Source: RYN-230 sp963834705 (lineage in GTDB: Bacteria; Actinomycetota; Actinomycetes; Streptosporangiales; Streptosporangiaceae). From it: DNA of 64,000 nucleotides. The translations under genes were made by a program, and so were the position numbers. Below are positions 58,272-64,000 of the stretch, piece by piece (within the stretch, counting starts at the first letter, position 1; the number at the start of each line of letters is the position of its first letter). The notes below the pieces were generated by a model. It saw only the letters and a list, made by a program, of their open reading frames with translations, was not told the origin of the DNA and searched no databases. Location: positions 1-64,000 of the forward strand of contig CAWICV010000003.1 in assembly GCA_963834705.1 (NCBI GenBank). The letters run 5' to 3'.

Positions 58272-59468
58272 GACCGGGCGTTGCGGCTGTGGTCGGCCGT
58301 TTCGTGGTGGCTGGTGCCACTGGCCATCGTGGCCTTGGGTGCGGTCGACCTGGCGCAGAACGGGAGCATGTCCTCGGAGGGAGGGACGGTCACCTTCCCT
58401 GGCCCGGTGGCCGCGCATGCGGCGTTCCTGCTGCTGTGCACGGTGCCGCTCTGCTGGCGGTTCCGGGCGCCCGCCACGGTCGCCATCGTGGTCACCGCGG
58501 CCTCGGCGGCCTGGATCCTGACCATGTTCAACTGGGCGGACCAGCCGCCGTTCGAGCCCGGCCTGGCGATCATCGTGGCCCTGTTCGCCCTGGCCAGCCG
58601 CGCCGACGGCCGGCCGCTCTGGATCGGCGCGGTGGTGTCTGGCGTGCCTGTTATCACCGCCGAGATCTTCGGGGGCCTGGCAGGCCAGGGCATCGGCAAC
58701 GTATTCCCGGCGGTGCTGTTGTTCAGCCTCGCGTTCGTCCTGGGGCGCATAGTGCATGCGCACCAGCGTCATGCCTCGGGCCAGCAGGTCCGCGCTGAGC
58801 GGCTGGAACGCGACCAGGAAGCGCGAGCCGCCCGGGCGGTCGCGGCCGAGCGGACCCGGATCGCCAGGGAACTGCACGACGTCATCGCACACAGCCTGAG
58901 CGTCATCGTGGTGCAGGCTGCGGCGGAACGCCGGGTGCTGGCCGGCGGTCAGCAGTCCACCGCGGAGGCGCTCGACTCGATCGAGCAGAACGGGCGGCAG
59001 GCCATGACCGAGTTGCGCCGGCTGCTCGGCCTGCTCCGCAAGGGCGACGGGGAACTGTCGCTTGCCCCGCAGCCCGGGTTGGACGGCGTAGGTGACCTGG
59101 TGGCCCAGGCCCGCGAGGCGGGGGTCGAGGTGGCTGTGCGGACCGACGGCGATCTGACCGACATCCCCCGGGGCGTGGACCTGTCGGCGTACCGCATCGT
59201 GCAGGAATCCCTGACCAACGTGCTCAAGCACGCCCAGGCGCGGCATGTGGAGGTGCTGCTGCGCAGCCGCGGCCGCGGCGTCGAGATCGACGTGACTGAC
59301 GACGGCACCGCTGCTCCAGGCCCAGGCAGCGGCGGCCTCGGCCTCATCGGGATGCGCGAGCGGGTGGCCGTCTACGGTGGCACGGTGCAGGCCGGGCCCC
59401 TGGACGGGGGCGGGTTCCAAGTGCGCGCGATGCTGCCGTTCGAAGCCGGCGAACAGGTGCTGCCGTGA
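58269..59468 (+). CDS. NarL-type sensor histidine kinase
   Basis: 399 residues from ATG 58269. Several membrane helices fill residues about 8-165 (WWLVPLAIVALGAVDLAQN, AAFLLLCTVPLCWRF, VVTAASAAWILTM). The dimerisation domain has ERTRIARELHDVIAHSLSVI with the phosphorylated His near residue 207 (HisKA_3 type), and the ATPase has YRIVQESLTNVLKHAQARHV and GGLGLIGMRERVAVYGGTVQ. The signal is unknown. The stop overlaps the response regulator start as GTGA, so the two form one operon. Confidence 0.92.
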   Translation: MDRALRLWSAVSWWLVPLAIVALGAVDLAQNGSMSSEGGTVTFPGPVAAHAAFLLLCTVPLCWRFRAPATVAIVVTAASAAWILTMFNWADQPPFEPGLAIIVALFALASRADGRPLWIGAVVSGVPVITAEIFGGLAGQGIGNVFPAVLLFSLAFVLGRIVHAHQRHASGQQVRAERLERDQEARAARAVAAERTRIARELHDVIAHSLSVIVVQAAAERRVLAGGQQSTAEALDSIEQNGRQAMTELRRLLGLLRKGDGELSLAPQPGLDGVGDLVAQAREAGVEVAVRTDGDLTDIPRGVDLSAYRIVQESLTNVLKHAQARHVEVLLRSRGRGVEIDVTDDGTAAPGPGSGGLGLIGMRERVAVYGGTVQAGPLDGGGFQVRAMLPFEAGEQVLP

Positions 59469-60121
59469 CCATCCGGGTGCTCATCGCCGACGACCAGGAA
59501 CTCGTCCGGGCCGGCTTCCGCAAGCTGCTCGACGCCGAGGACGGGATCACGGTCGTCGGGGAGGCCGCCGACGGTGGGCAGGCGGTCGCCCTGGCCACCC
59601 GGCTGACACCTGACGTCGTGCTCATGGACATCCGGATGCCGCGCATGGACGGGCTGGAGGCAACCCGCCGGCTGACCGGATCCACGGGGGTTCAGGTACT
59701 CATCCTCACCACCTATGACCTCGATGAGTACGTCTTCGAAGCGCTGCGCGCCGGGGCCAGCGGATTCCTGCTCAAGGACTCGCCGCCGGACTCACTAATC
59801 GCGGGCATCGCGACGGTCGCCCAGGGCGACGCACTGCTGGCGCCCTCGGTCACCCGGCGGCTGATCGCCGAGTTCGCCCGTCGGCCGGCTGAGGGGGCCC
59901 GGCCCGCGCTGCCCGATCTGTCCCCGCGGGAGACCGAGGTGCTCATCCAGCTTGCCCGCGGCCTGTCCAACCGGGAAATCGCCGGCCAGCTGTTCCTCGG
60001 CGAGGCCACCATCAAGACCCACGTCGGCAGCATCCTGGCCAAACTCGGCTGCCGCGACCGCGTGCAGGCCGTCGTCGCCGCCTACGAAGCGGGCCTCGTC
60101 CAGCCCGGCCGGCCCGGCTAG
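59465..60121 (+). CDS. NarL/FixJ-type response regulator
   Basis: 218 residues from GTG 59465. Receiver domain: VLIADDQELVRAGFRKLLDA (acidic pair), LMDIRMPRMDGLEATRR (phospho-Asp near residue 54), ILTTYDLDEYVFEALRAGAS and the conserved Lys in GFLLKDSPPDSL. The LuxR-type helix-turn-helix has LSPRETEVLIQLARGLSNRE and ATIKTHVGSILAKLGCRDRV. It is the partner of the kinase upstream. Targets are unknown. Confidence 0.93.
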   Translation: MTIRVLIADDQELVRAGFRKLLDAEDGITVVGEAADGGQAVALATRLTPDVVLMDIRMPRMDGLEATRRLTGSTGVQVLILTTYDLDEYVFEALRAGASGFLLKDSPPDSLIAGIATVAQGDALLAPSVTRRLIAEFARRPAEGARPALPDLSPRETEVLIQLARGLSNREIAGQLFLGEATIKTHVGSILAKLGCRDRVQAVVAAYEAGLVQPGRPG

Positions 60122-60276
60122 CCAGCAGCGGGTCCCCACGCCGACGGACCTGGCTGAAGGTGCGGACCGTCACCCTGCCGGTACCAGTGCCAGTGGCACC
60201 CGGCCAGAATCGCTCGCTCGTCCTGGGAAAGGAAGCAGTCAAGGTCGGCGATCGGTGCTGTCGCAGGTCCACGTGG

Positions 60277-60361
60277 CGGAGGATAGGAGATTCGAACTCC
60301 TGAGGGGTTGCCCCCAACACGCTTTCCAAGCGTGCGCCCTAGGCCACTAGGCGAATCCTCC
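60277..60361 (-). tRNA. tRNA-Ser(GGA)
   Basis: 85 bases. Acceptor GGAGGAT pairs with ATCCTCC, discriminator G. Anticodon stem CACGC/GCGTG with loop TTGGAAA reads GGA; long variable arm GGGGGCAACCCC and TPsiC arm GGAGTTCGAATCTCC. CCA is not encoded. Confidence 0.95.
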
Positions 60362-60489
60362 GCGGGCCAGCTTACCGGTGCGGCGGACCGGGCGGGAGCC
60401 GGTGCCCGTCGGCGGCCCAGTCTGGCCGCTGAGCTGGCCGACCCGGTGGGATGCGGTACAGGCGGTCCTGGGACGTGGCTAAACTGGTC

Positions 60490-60584
60490 GGCGACCCCCC
60501 GCACGGCGCTTACCCCGCCAACTCCCCCAGGGCCGGAAGGCAGCAAGGGTACGCGGGCTCTGGCGGGTGTGCGGGGGGTCCTTT
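60490..60584 (+). ncRNA. ffs: Signal recognition particle RNA (4.5S type)
   Basis: The conserved SRP apical domain, CAGGGCCGGAAGGCAGCAAG with the GGAA tetraloop and the asymmetric internal loop, is present near 60529-60548. The ends pair (GACCCCCCGCA near 60493 with GCGGGGGGTC near 60571-60580). It is followed by CTTTT, a terminator-like tail. The RNA joins Ffh in targeting membrane proteins. Location right before dnaX is common in actinomycetes. Confidence 0.92.
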
Positions 60585-60668
60585 TAGCGGCTTACCGGCT
60601 TACCAGCGCCGCGAGGATCCGGCGCGGCCAGTCCGGCGCCCGAGGACCCGGACCGCGAGGGTGAGGTC

Positions 60669-63143
60669 ATGACAGGCGAGGCGCCCAGCCCAGCCCCGGA
60701 CAGCACCGCCGCCGACGGCGCCGCCCAGGCCAGTACCGTCCCGGTGGACCCGGACCGTCCCGGTGGGCCGCCGCCCCGGCTGGCGCTCTACCGCCGCTAC
60801 CGGCCCGCCACGTTCGCCGAGTTGCGTGGGCAGGACCACGTCACCGAGCCGCTCCGCCAGGCGCTGCGTACCGGCCGGGTGCATCACGCCTATTTGTTCA
60901 GCGGGCCGCGCGGCTGCGGCAAGACGTCCAGTGCGCGGATCCTGGCCCGCTCGCTGAACTGCGCCGAGGGGCCGACCCCGGATCCGTGCGGCCAGTGCGA
61001 ATCCTGTATTGCGCTCGCCCCGGACGGGCCGGGCAGCCTCGACGTGATCGAGATCGACGCCGCCTCGCACGGTGGTGTGGACGACGCCCGGGATCTGCGT
61101 GAGCGCGCGTTCTACGCGCCGGTCTCCGGGCGGTTCAAGATCTACATCATCGACGAGGCGCACATGGTGACCCGGGAGGGCTTCAACGCTCTCCTCAAGC
61201 TGGTCGAGGAGCCGCCGCCACACCTCAAGTTCGTCTTCGCCACCACCGAGCCGGAAAAGGTCATCGCGACGATCCGGTCGCGCACCCACCACTACCCGTT
61301 CCGCCTGGTGCCGCCCGCGATCCTGCGCGATCTGCTGGAGCAGATCCTGGCCGCGGAGCAGATCAGCTACGAGCCGCCGGTGCTGCCGCTGGTGGTCCGG
61401 GCCGGGGCCGGCTCGGTACGTGACTCGCTGTCCGTCCTAGACCAGCTGCTGGCCGGCGCGGGCGAGGACGGGCTGCGCTACGACCGGACCGTGGCCCTGC
61501 TCGGGTACACCGACGACAACCTGCTGGACGAGGTGACCGACGCCTTCGCCAGCGGGGACGGTGCCGCCGTGTTCCGCGCGGTGAACCGGGTGATGGAAGG
61601 CGGCCACGACCCCCGGCGGTTCGCGGCCGACCTGCTGGACCGGTTCCGCGACCTGATCGTGCTGGCCGCGGTGCCCGGCGCGGGCCAGACCGGGCTGCTG
61701 GACCTCCCCGCCGACCGGCTGGACCGGATGACCGAGCAGGCGGGCCGGTTCGGCCAGGCGGAACTGGCCCGCGCGGCGGAGATCATCAGCGAGGGACTTA
61801 TCCAGATGCGCGGCACGACCTCGCCGCGGCTGCTGCTCGAGCTGATGTGCGCGCAGATCCTGCTGCCTGCCGCGAGTTCCGGGGAGAAGGCGCTGCTGGC
61901 CCGGCTGGAACGGCTGGAGCGGCGGCTGGAAGCCGCCGAGCCCGGCGACATCCCCGCCGCCCCGGCGGTACGGCCATCCTCGGCACCGGCGATCTCCCCA
62001 ACTGCACCGGTCTCCCCAACTGCACCGGTCTCCCCCACTGCACCGGCTTCGGCACCGGCGTCGGCACCGGCATCTCCGCCAGCACCAGTGGCACCGGCAG
62101 CCCCAGAGGCGCCGCCCGCCGAGGAGCAGCCCGCCGCGCCGGAAGTACAGCCGCCCCGGTCGGCTTCCCGTCCCCGCGAAGCCGCGGAGTCCCGGTCCCC
62201 GGCCAAGTCCGCGCCATCCGCTCAGTCCGAGCAAACCGCTCAGTCCGAGCAAACCGCTCAGCCCGAGCAAACCGCTCAGCCCGAGCAAACCGCTCAGCCC
62301 GAGCAAACCGCTCAGCCCGAGCAAACCGCTCAGCCCGAGCAAACCGCTCAGCCCGAGCAAACCGCTCAGCCCGAGCAAACCGCTCAGCCCGAGCAAACCG
62401 CTCAGTCGCAACAGGCCGCTGAGTCCGAGCAAACCGCTCAGTCGCAACGGCCAGCTCAGTCGCAAGGGGCCGTTGAGCCCAAGCAGACCAGTCAGTCACA
62501 GCGGTCTGCTCAGTCGCAGCTGGTCGCTGAGTCCCAGGACTCCGCCCCGCCCGCCAGCTCCCCGCGATCGGCTGCCGCCCGATCGAACAGCGCTCCTGCC
62601 CCGCCCGCCAGCGCGCCGCCCCCCAGCGCTCCGGCGGCCGGCGGCCCGCTCAGTGCCGAGGTGGTCCGGCAGCGCTGGCCAGAGATCCTGGAGGCGGTCA
62701 AGGGCCAGCGCCGGGTGGCCTGGATGCTGCTCAGCAACGCCACCGTGCACTCGGTGGAAGACGGCGTGCTCACCGTGCTGTTCGCCCGGGAGGGCGAGGC
62801 CAAGGGCTTCGCCGGCAACGGCGGCGACCGCGACCTGAGCAGCGCGCTGAACTCGGTGCTGGGCGCCACCCTGCGGATCACGGCGCTGTCCGCGGCCCAG
62901 CTGGCGGCCATCCCGGGCGCGCCGCGCAGCGCGCACGGCGGCCCGGACGACTTGAGTGCCCGGGCACCATCCGTGGTGCAGCCGCCCGCGCCACCGCACG
63001 ACGCGTCGCCGCCCCGGACCCTGTCACCCGAGGCCCAGCTGGACAGCGCCCCGGCCGCGCCACCCAGCGCCGACCTCACCGGCATGGACCTGATCAAGCG
63101 GGAACTCGGTGGCCAGATCATCGGCGAAATCGACGAGGCGTAG
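60669..63143 (+). CDS. dnaX: DNA polymerase III subunit gamma/tau
   Basis: 824 residues from ATG 60669. The clamp-loader ATPase has RYRPATFAELRGQDHVTEPL, Walker A GPRGCGKTSSARILARSLNC near residue 79, a zinc module with CGQCESC, IDEAHMVTREGFNALLKLVE, and EDGLRYDRTVALLG. Residues about 400-660 are a low-complexity linker of Pro/Ala then Gln/Glu/Thr-rich repeats. The C-terminal 160 residues (EVVRQRWPEILEAVKGQRRV) are the tau-like domain V region. I see no A-AAA-AAG slippery site of the E. coli kind, so only a full-length product is expected. It loads the sliding clamp for replication. Confidence 0.95.
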   Translation: MTGEAPSPAPDSTAADGAAQASTVPVDPDRPGGPPPRLALYRRYRPATFAELRGQDHVTEPLRQALRTGRVHHAYLFSGPRGCGKTSSARILARSLNCAEGPTPDPCGQCESCIALAPDGPGSLDVIEIDAASHGGVDDARDLRERAFYAPVSGRFKIYIIDEAHMVTREGFNALLKLVEEPPPHLKFVFATTEPEKVIATIRSRTHHYPFRLVPPAILRDLLEQILAAEQISYEPPVLPLVVRAGAGSVRDSLSVLDQLLAGAGEDGLRYDRTVALLGYTDDNLLDEVTDAFASGDGAAVFRAVNRVMEGGHDPRRFAADLLDRFRDLIVLAAVPGAGQTGLLDLPADRLDRMTEQAGRFGQAELARAAEIISEGLIQMRGTTSPRLLLELMCAQILLPAASSGEKALLARLERLERRLEAAEPGDIPAAPAVRPSSAPAISPTAPVSPTAPVSPTAPASAPASAPASPPAPVAPAAPEAPPAEEQPAAPEVQPPRSASRPREAAESRSPAKSAPSAQSEQTAQSEQTAQPEQTAQPEQTAQPEQTAQPEQTAQPEQTAQPEQTAQPEQTAQPEQTAQSQQAAESEQTAQSQRPAQSQGAVEPKQTSQSQRSAQSQLVAESQDSAPPASSPRSAAARSNSAPAPPASAPPPSAPAAGGPLSAEVVRQRWPEILEAVKGQRRVAWMLLSNATVHSVEDGVLTVLFAREGEAKGFAGNGGDRDLSSALNSVLGATLRITALSAAQLAAIPGAPRSAHGGPDDLSARAPSVVQPPAPPHDASPPRTLSPEAQLDSAPAAPPSADLTGMDLIKRELGGQIIGEIDEA
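62217..62400 (+). repeat. Ten 18-bp tandem repeats in the dnaX linker
   Basis: The unit GCTCAGCCCGAGCAAACC is repeated about ten times: two copies have TCC in place of CCC (Gln-Ser-Glu-Gln-Thr-Ala) and eight are nearly identical (Gln-Pro-Glu-Gln-Thr-Ala). Degenerate copies follow to about 62520. The number of copies should vary between strains. Confidence 0.92.
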
Positions 63144-63557
63144 CCGGTTCTCGGGCCTGATTGATGCCGTGACTGCTGGTGCAGTCGTGACGGCTCCAGG
63201 CAGCCCCGAGATGTTGATGTTGACTTAGCACCCCTCCGGAGGTGTCCTACGTCAACATCAACACGCCGGGAACCGGGGCCCGGTGGCTGCTGGTGCCAGT
63301 AATGCTGGTGTGCAAATGGTGCTCTTTCCGCGGCCCCGGCGGCCCGGACGGCCCGGGGCGGGCTGAGCGGCAGCGGCGCGGCTTAGCGGTAGCGGTGCGC
63401 GCTAGCGCCGACGGCGCGCACCAGGCACTGGCGTTCAAGAGAAAGACTCGCGGTCGGGGGCCGGTGAGGCGATGGGCTAGGCCCGGCCGGCAGGCCGTAG
63501 GCTCAAAGTGACAGGCCGCCCGGTAGCCGCGCGGCGGCGCGAGGCGGCAGTACCGAT
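63144..63557. other. dnaX-ybaB intergenic region with a long inverted repeat
   Basis: Perfect 13-bp arms TGTTGATGTTGAC (63212-63224) and GTCAACATCAACA (63251-63263) enclose an inner stem around CACCCCTCCGGAGGTG. The arms are AT-rich beside their neighbours. A dispersed repeat core lies at 63424-63436. No gene is visible here. Confidence 0.6.
63424..63436. repeat. Dispersed repeat, copy D (core only)
   Basis: GGCACTGGCGTTC, the 13-base core common to all copies, in the region between dnaX and ybaB. Confidence 0.6.
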
Positions 63558-64000
63558 ATGAGTGAGGGCACAGTGGATCCTGGCGGCCAAATCGATATGC
63601 AGCAGCTGCTGGCTGCGGCACAGCAGATGCAGGATCAGCTCATGAACGCGCAGCAGGAGCTGGCCGACGCGGTGGTCGAGGGCAGCGCCGGCGGCGGGCT
63701 GGTCAAAGCCAAGGTCAACGGCCAGGGTGACCTGGTCGACCTGACCATCAGCCCGACGCTGATCGAGGACGGCGACGCGGACGACACCGCGCAGACCATC
63801 GCCGACCTGGTGCTGGCCGCGGTGCGCGACGCCAACCGGGCCGCAGCCGACCTGCAGGCCGAGAAGATGGGCCCGCTCGCGTCCGGCATCGGCGGGCTCG
63901 GCGGCCCCGGCGCAGGCCCCGGCCCGGGCTCCGGCACCTCAAGCCCCGGCACCCCAAGCCCCGGCACCCCAGGACCGAGCAGCATCCCCCCGATCCCTGG
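63558..64000 (+). CDS. YbaB/EbfC-family nucleoid-associated protein (partial)
   Basis: Open to the window edge, 147 codons visible, from ATG 63558; GTG 63573 with GAGGG 4 bases upstream is an alternative. The YbaB core has DMQQLLAAAQQMQDQLMNAQ, AVVEGSAGGGLVKAKVNGQG, then DLTISPTLIEDGDADDTAQT and IADLVLAAVRDANRAAADLQ. It ends in a Gly/Pro-rich tail with Pro-Gly-Thr-Pro-Ser repeats. It binds DNA as a dimer. The order dnaX-ybaB is conserved across bacteria, and recR would be expected next, outside the window. Confidence 0.9.
   Translation, partial: MSEGTVDPGGQIDMQQLLAAAQQMQDQLMNAQQELADAVVEGSAGGGLVKAKVNGQGDLVDLTISPTLIEDGDADDTAQTIADLVLAAVRDANRAAADLQAEKMGPLASGIGGLGGPGAGPGPGSGTSSPGTPSPGTPGPSSIPPIP

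Noticed and set aside
62217..62400. Possible CRISPR array
   Set aside because: The 18-bp units are contiguous with no spacers, in frame, and encode a repeat peptide within dnaX.
60669..63143. Programmed frameshift giving a short gamma subunit of DnaX
   Set aside because: No run of A residues with a downstream stem of the E. coli kind is present in the expected region.

Overview
The window is high-GC DNA from an actinomycete, by inspection about 70% or more G+C with G/C at most third codon positions. Many starts are GTG, several genes appear to have leaderless transcripts, and the gene content is typical of the group: SigB/F/G-type sigma factor, SigE-type ECF sigma factor, DUF4032 kinase-like protein, caa3/CtaG protein, TadA with its actinobacterial partner next to a tRNA-Ser gene, and ffs-dnaX-ybaB. 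I cannot name the genus; a Streptosporangiales- or Frankia-like relative fits.

Layout. 0-6.3 kb is worn: hen1 carries a stop codon, a proline-rich membrane protein is frameshifted, a RelE-type toxin is dead beside an intact Phd-type antitoxin, and a CapD-like epimerase is frameshifted. Between them lie an intact endonuclease/exonuclease/phosphatase-family protein, a metallophosphoesterase and a vapBC pair. 7-13 kb holds an HxlR regulator divergent from an HtrA-like protease, a DedA protein, a solitary adenine DNA methyltransferase and a secreted protein. 13.3-20.3 kb has tRNA-Ser(TGA), CtaG, a secreted beta-propeller, an AAA ATPase, an ECF sigma factor, an acyl-CoA ligase and tRNA-Ser(GCT). 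20.3-24.7 kb has gene remnants around terC-DUF1345 and dedA-SMR. 24.7-29.4 kb is a thiamin locus: a TPP riboswitch drives thiO-thiS-thiG-thiD-tenA, with thiE divergent. 29.6-39.8 kb carries a sigma factor, a lipoprotein, ugd and a UDP-xylose-synthase-like gene, a regulator/DMT pair, a PH-domain operon, and tadA with tRNA-Ser(CGA).

43.8-55.9 kb is the most distinctive part, a cyclic-nucleotide signalling island. Two long paralogous adenylate cyclases (zinc ribbons, class III cyclase, AAA, helical repeats) flank an MFS protein fused to a cyclic-nucleotide-binding domain. Before them lie a GAF protein, a subtilisin-like protease, a Crp/Fnr regulator and a 64-residue acidic peptide with three D-x-x-E-G-H motifs. 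A free-standing cyclic-nucleotide-binding protein ends the island. The likely logic is that the cyclases make cAMP and three proteins with intact phosphate-binding cassettes read it. The peptide and protease are unexplained parts.

55.9-64 kb holds zwf, a secreted barrel protein, a two-component system, tRNA-Ser(GGA), the SRP RNA, dnaX with a repeat-rich linker, and the start of ybaB. All four tRNA-Ser isoacceptors of this kind of genome (TGA, GCT, CGA, GGA) lie in the window, and I saw no other tRNA.

Broken genes are unusually common. Some carry substitutions to stop codons (hen1, relE), some single-base frameshifts (proline-rich gene, capD, possibly the protease start), and some are only tails (methyltransferase, LuxR, DHA2 transporter). 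The frameshifts could be assembly errors; the tails and the double-stop toxin are harder to explain that way.
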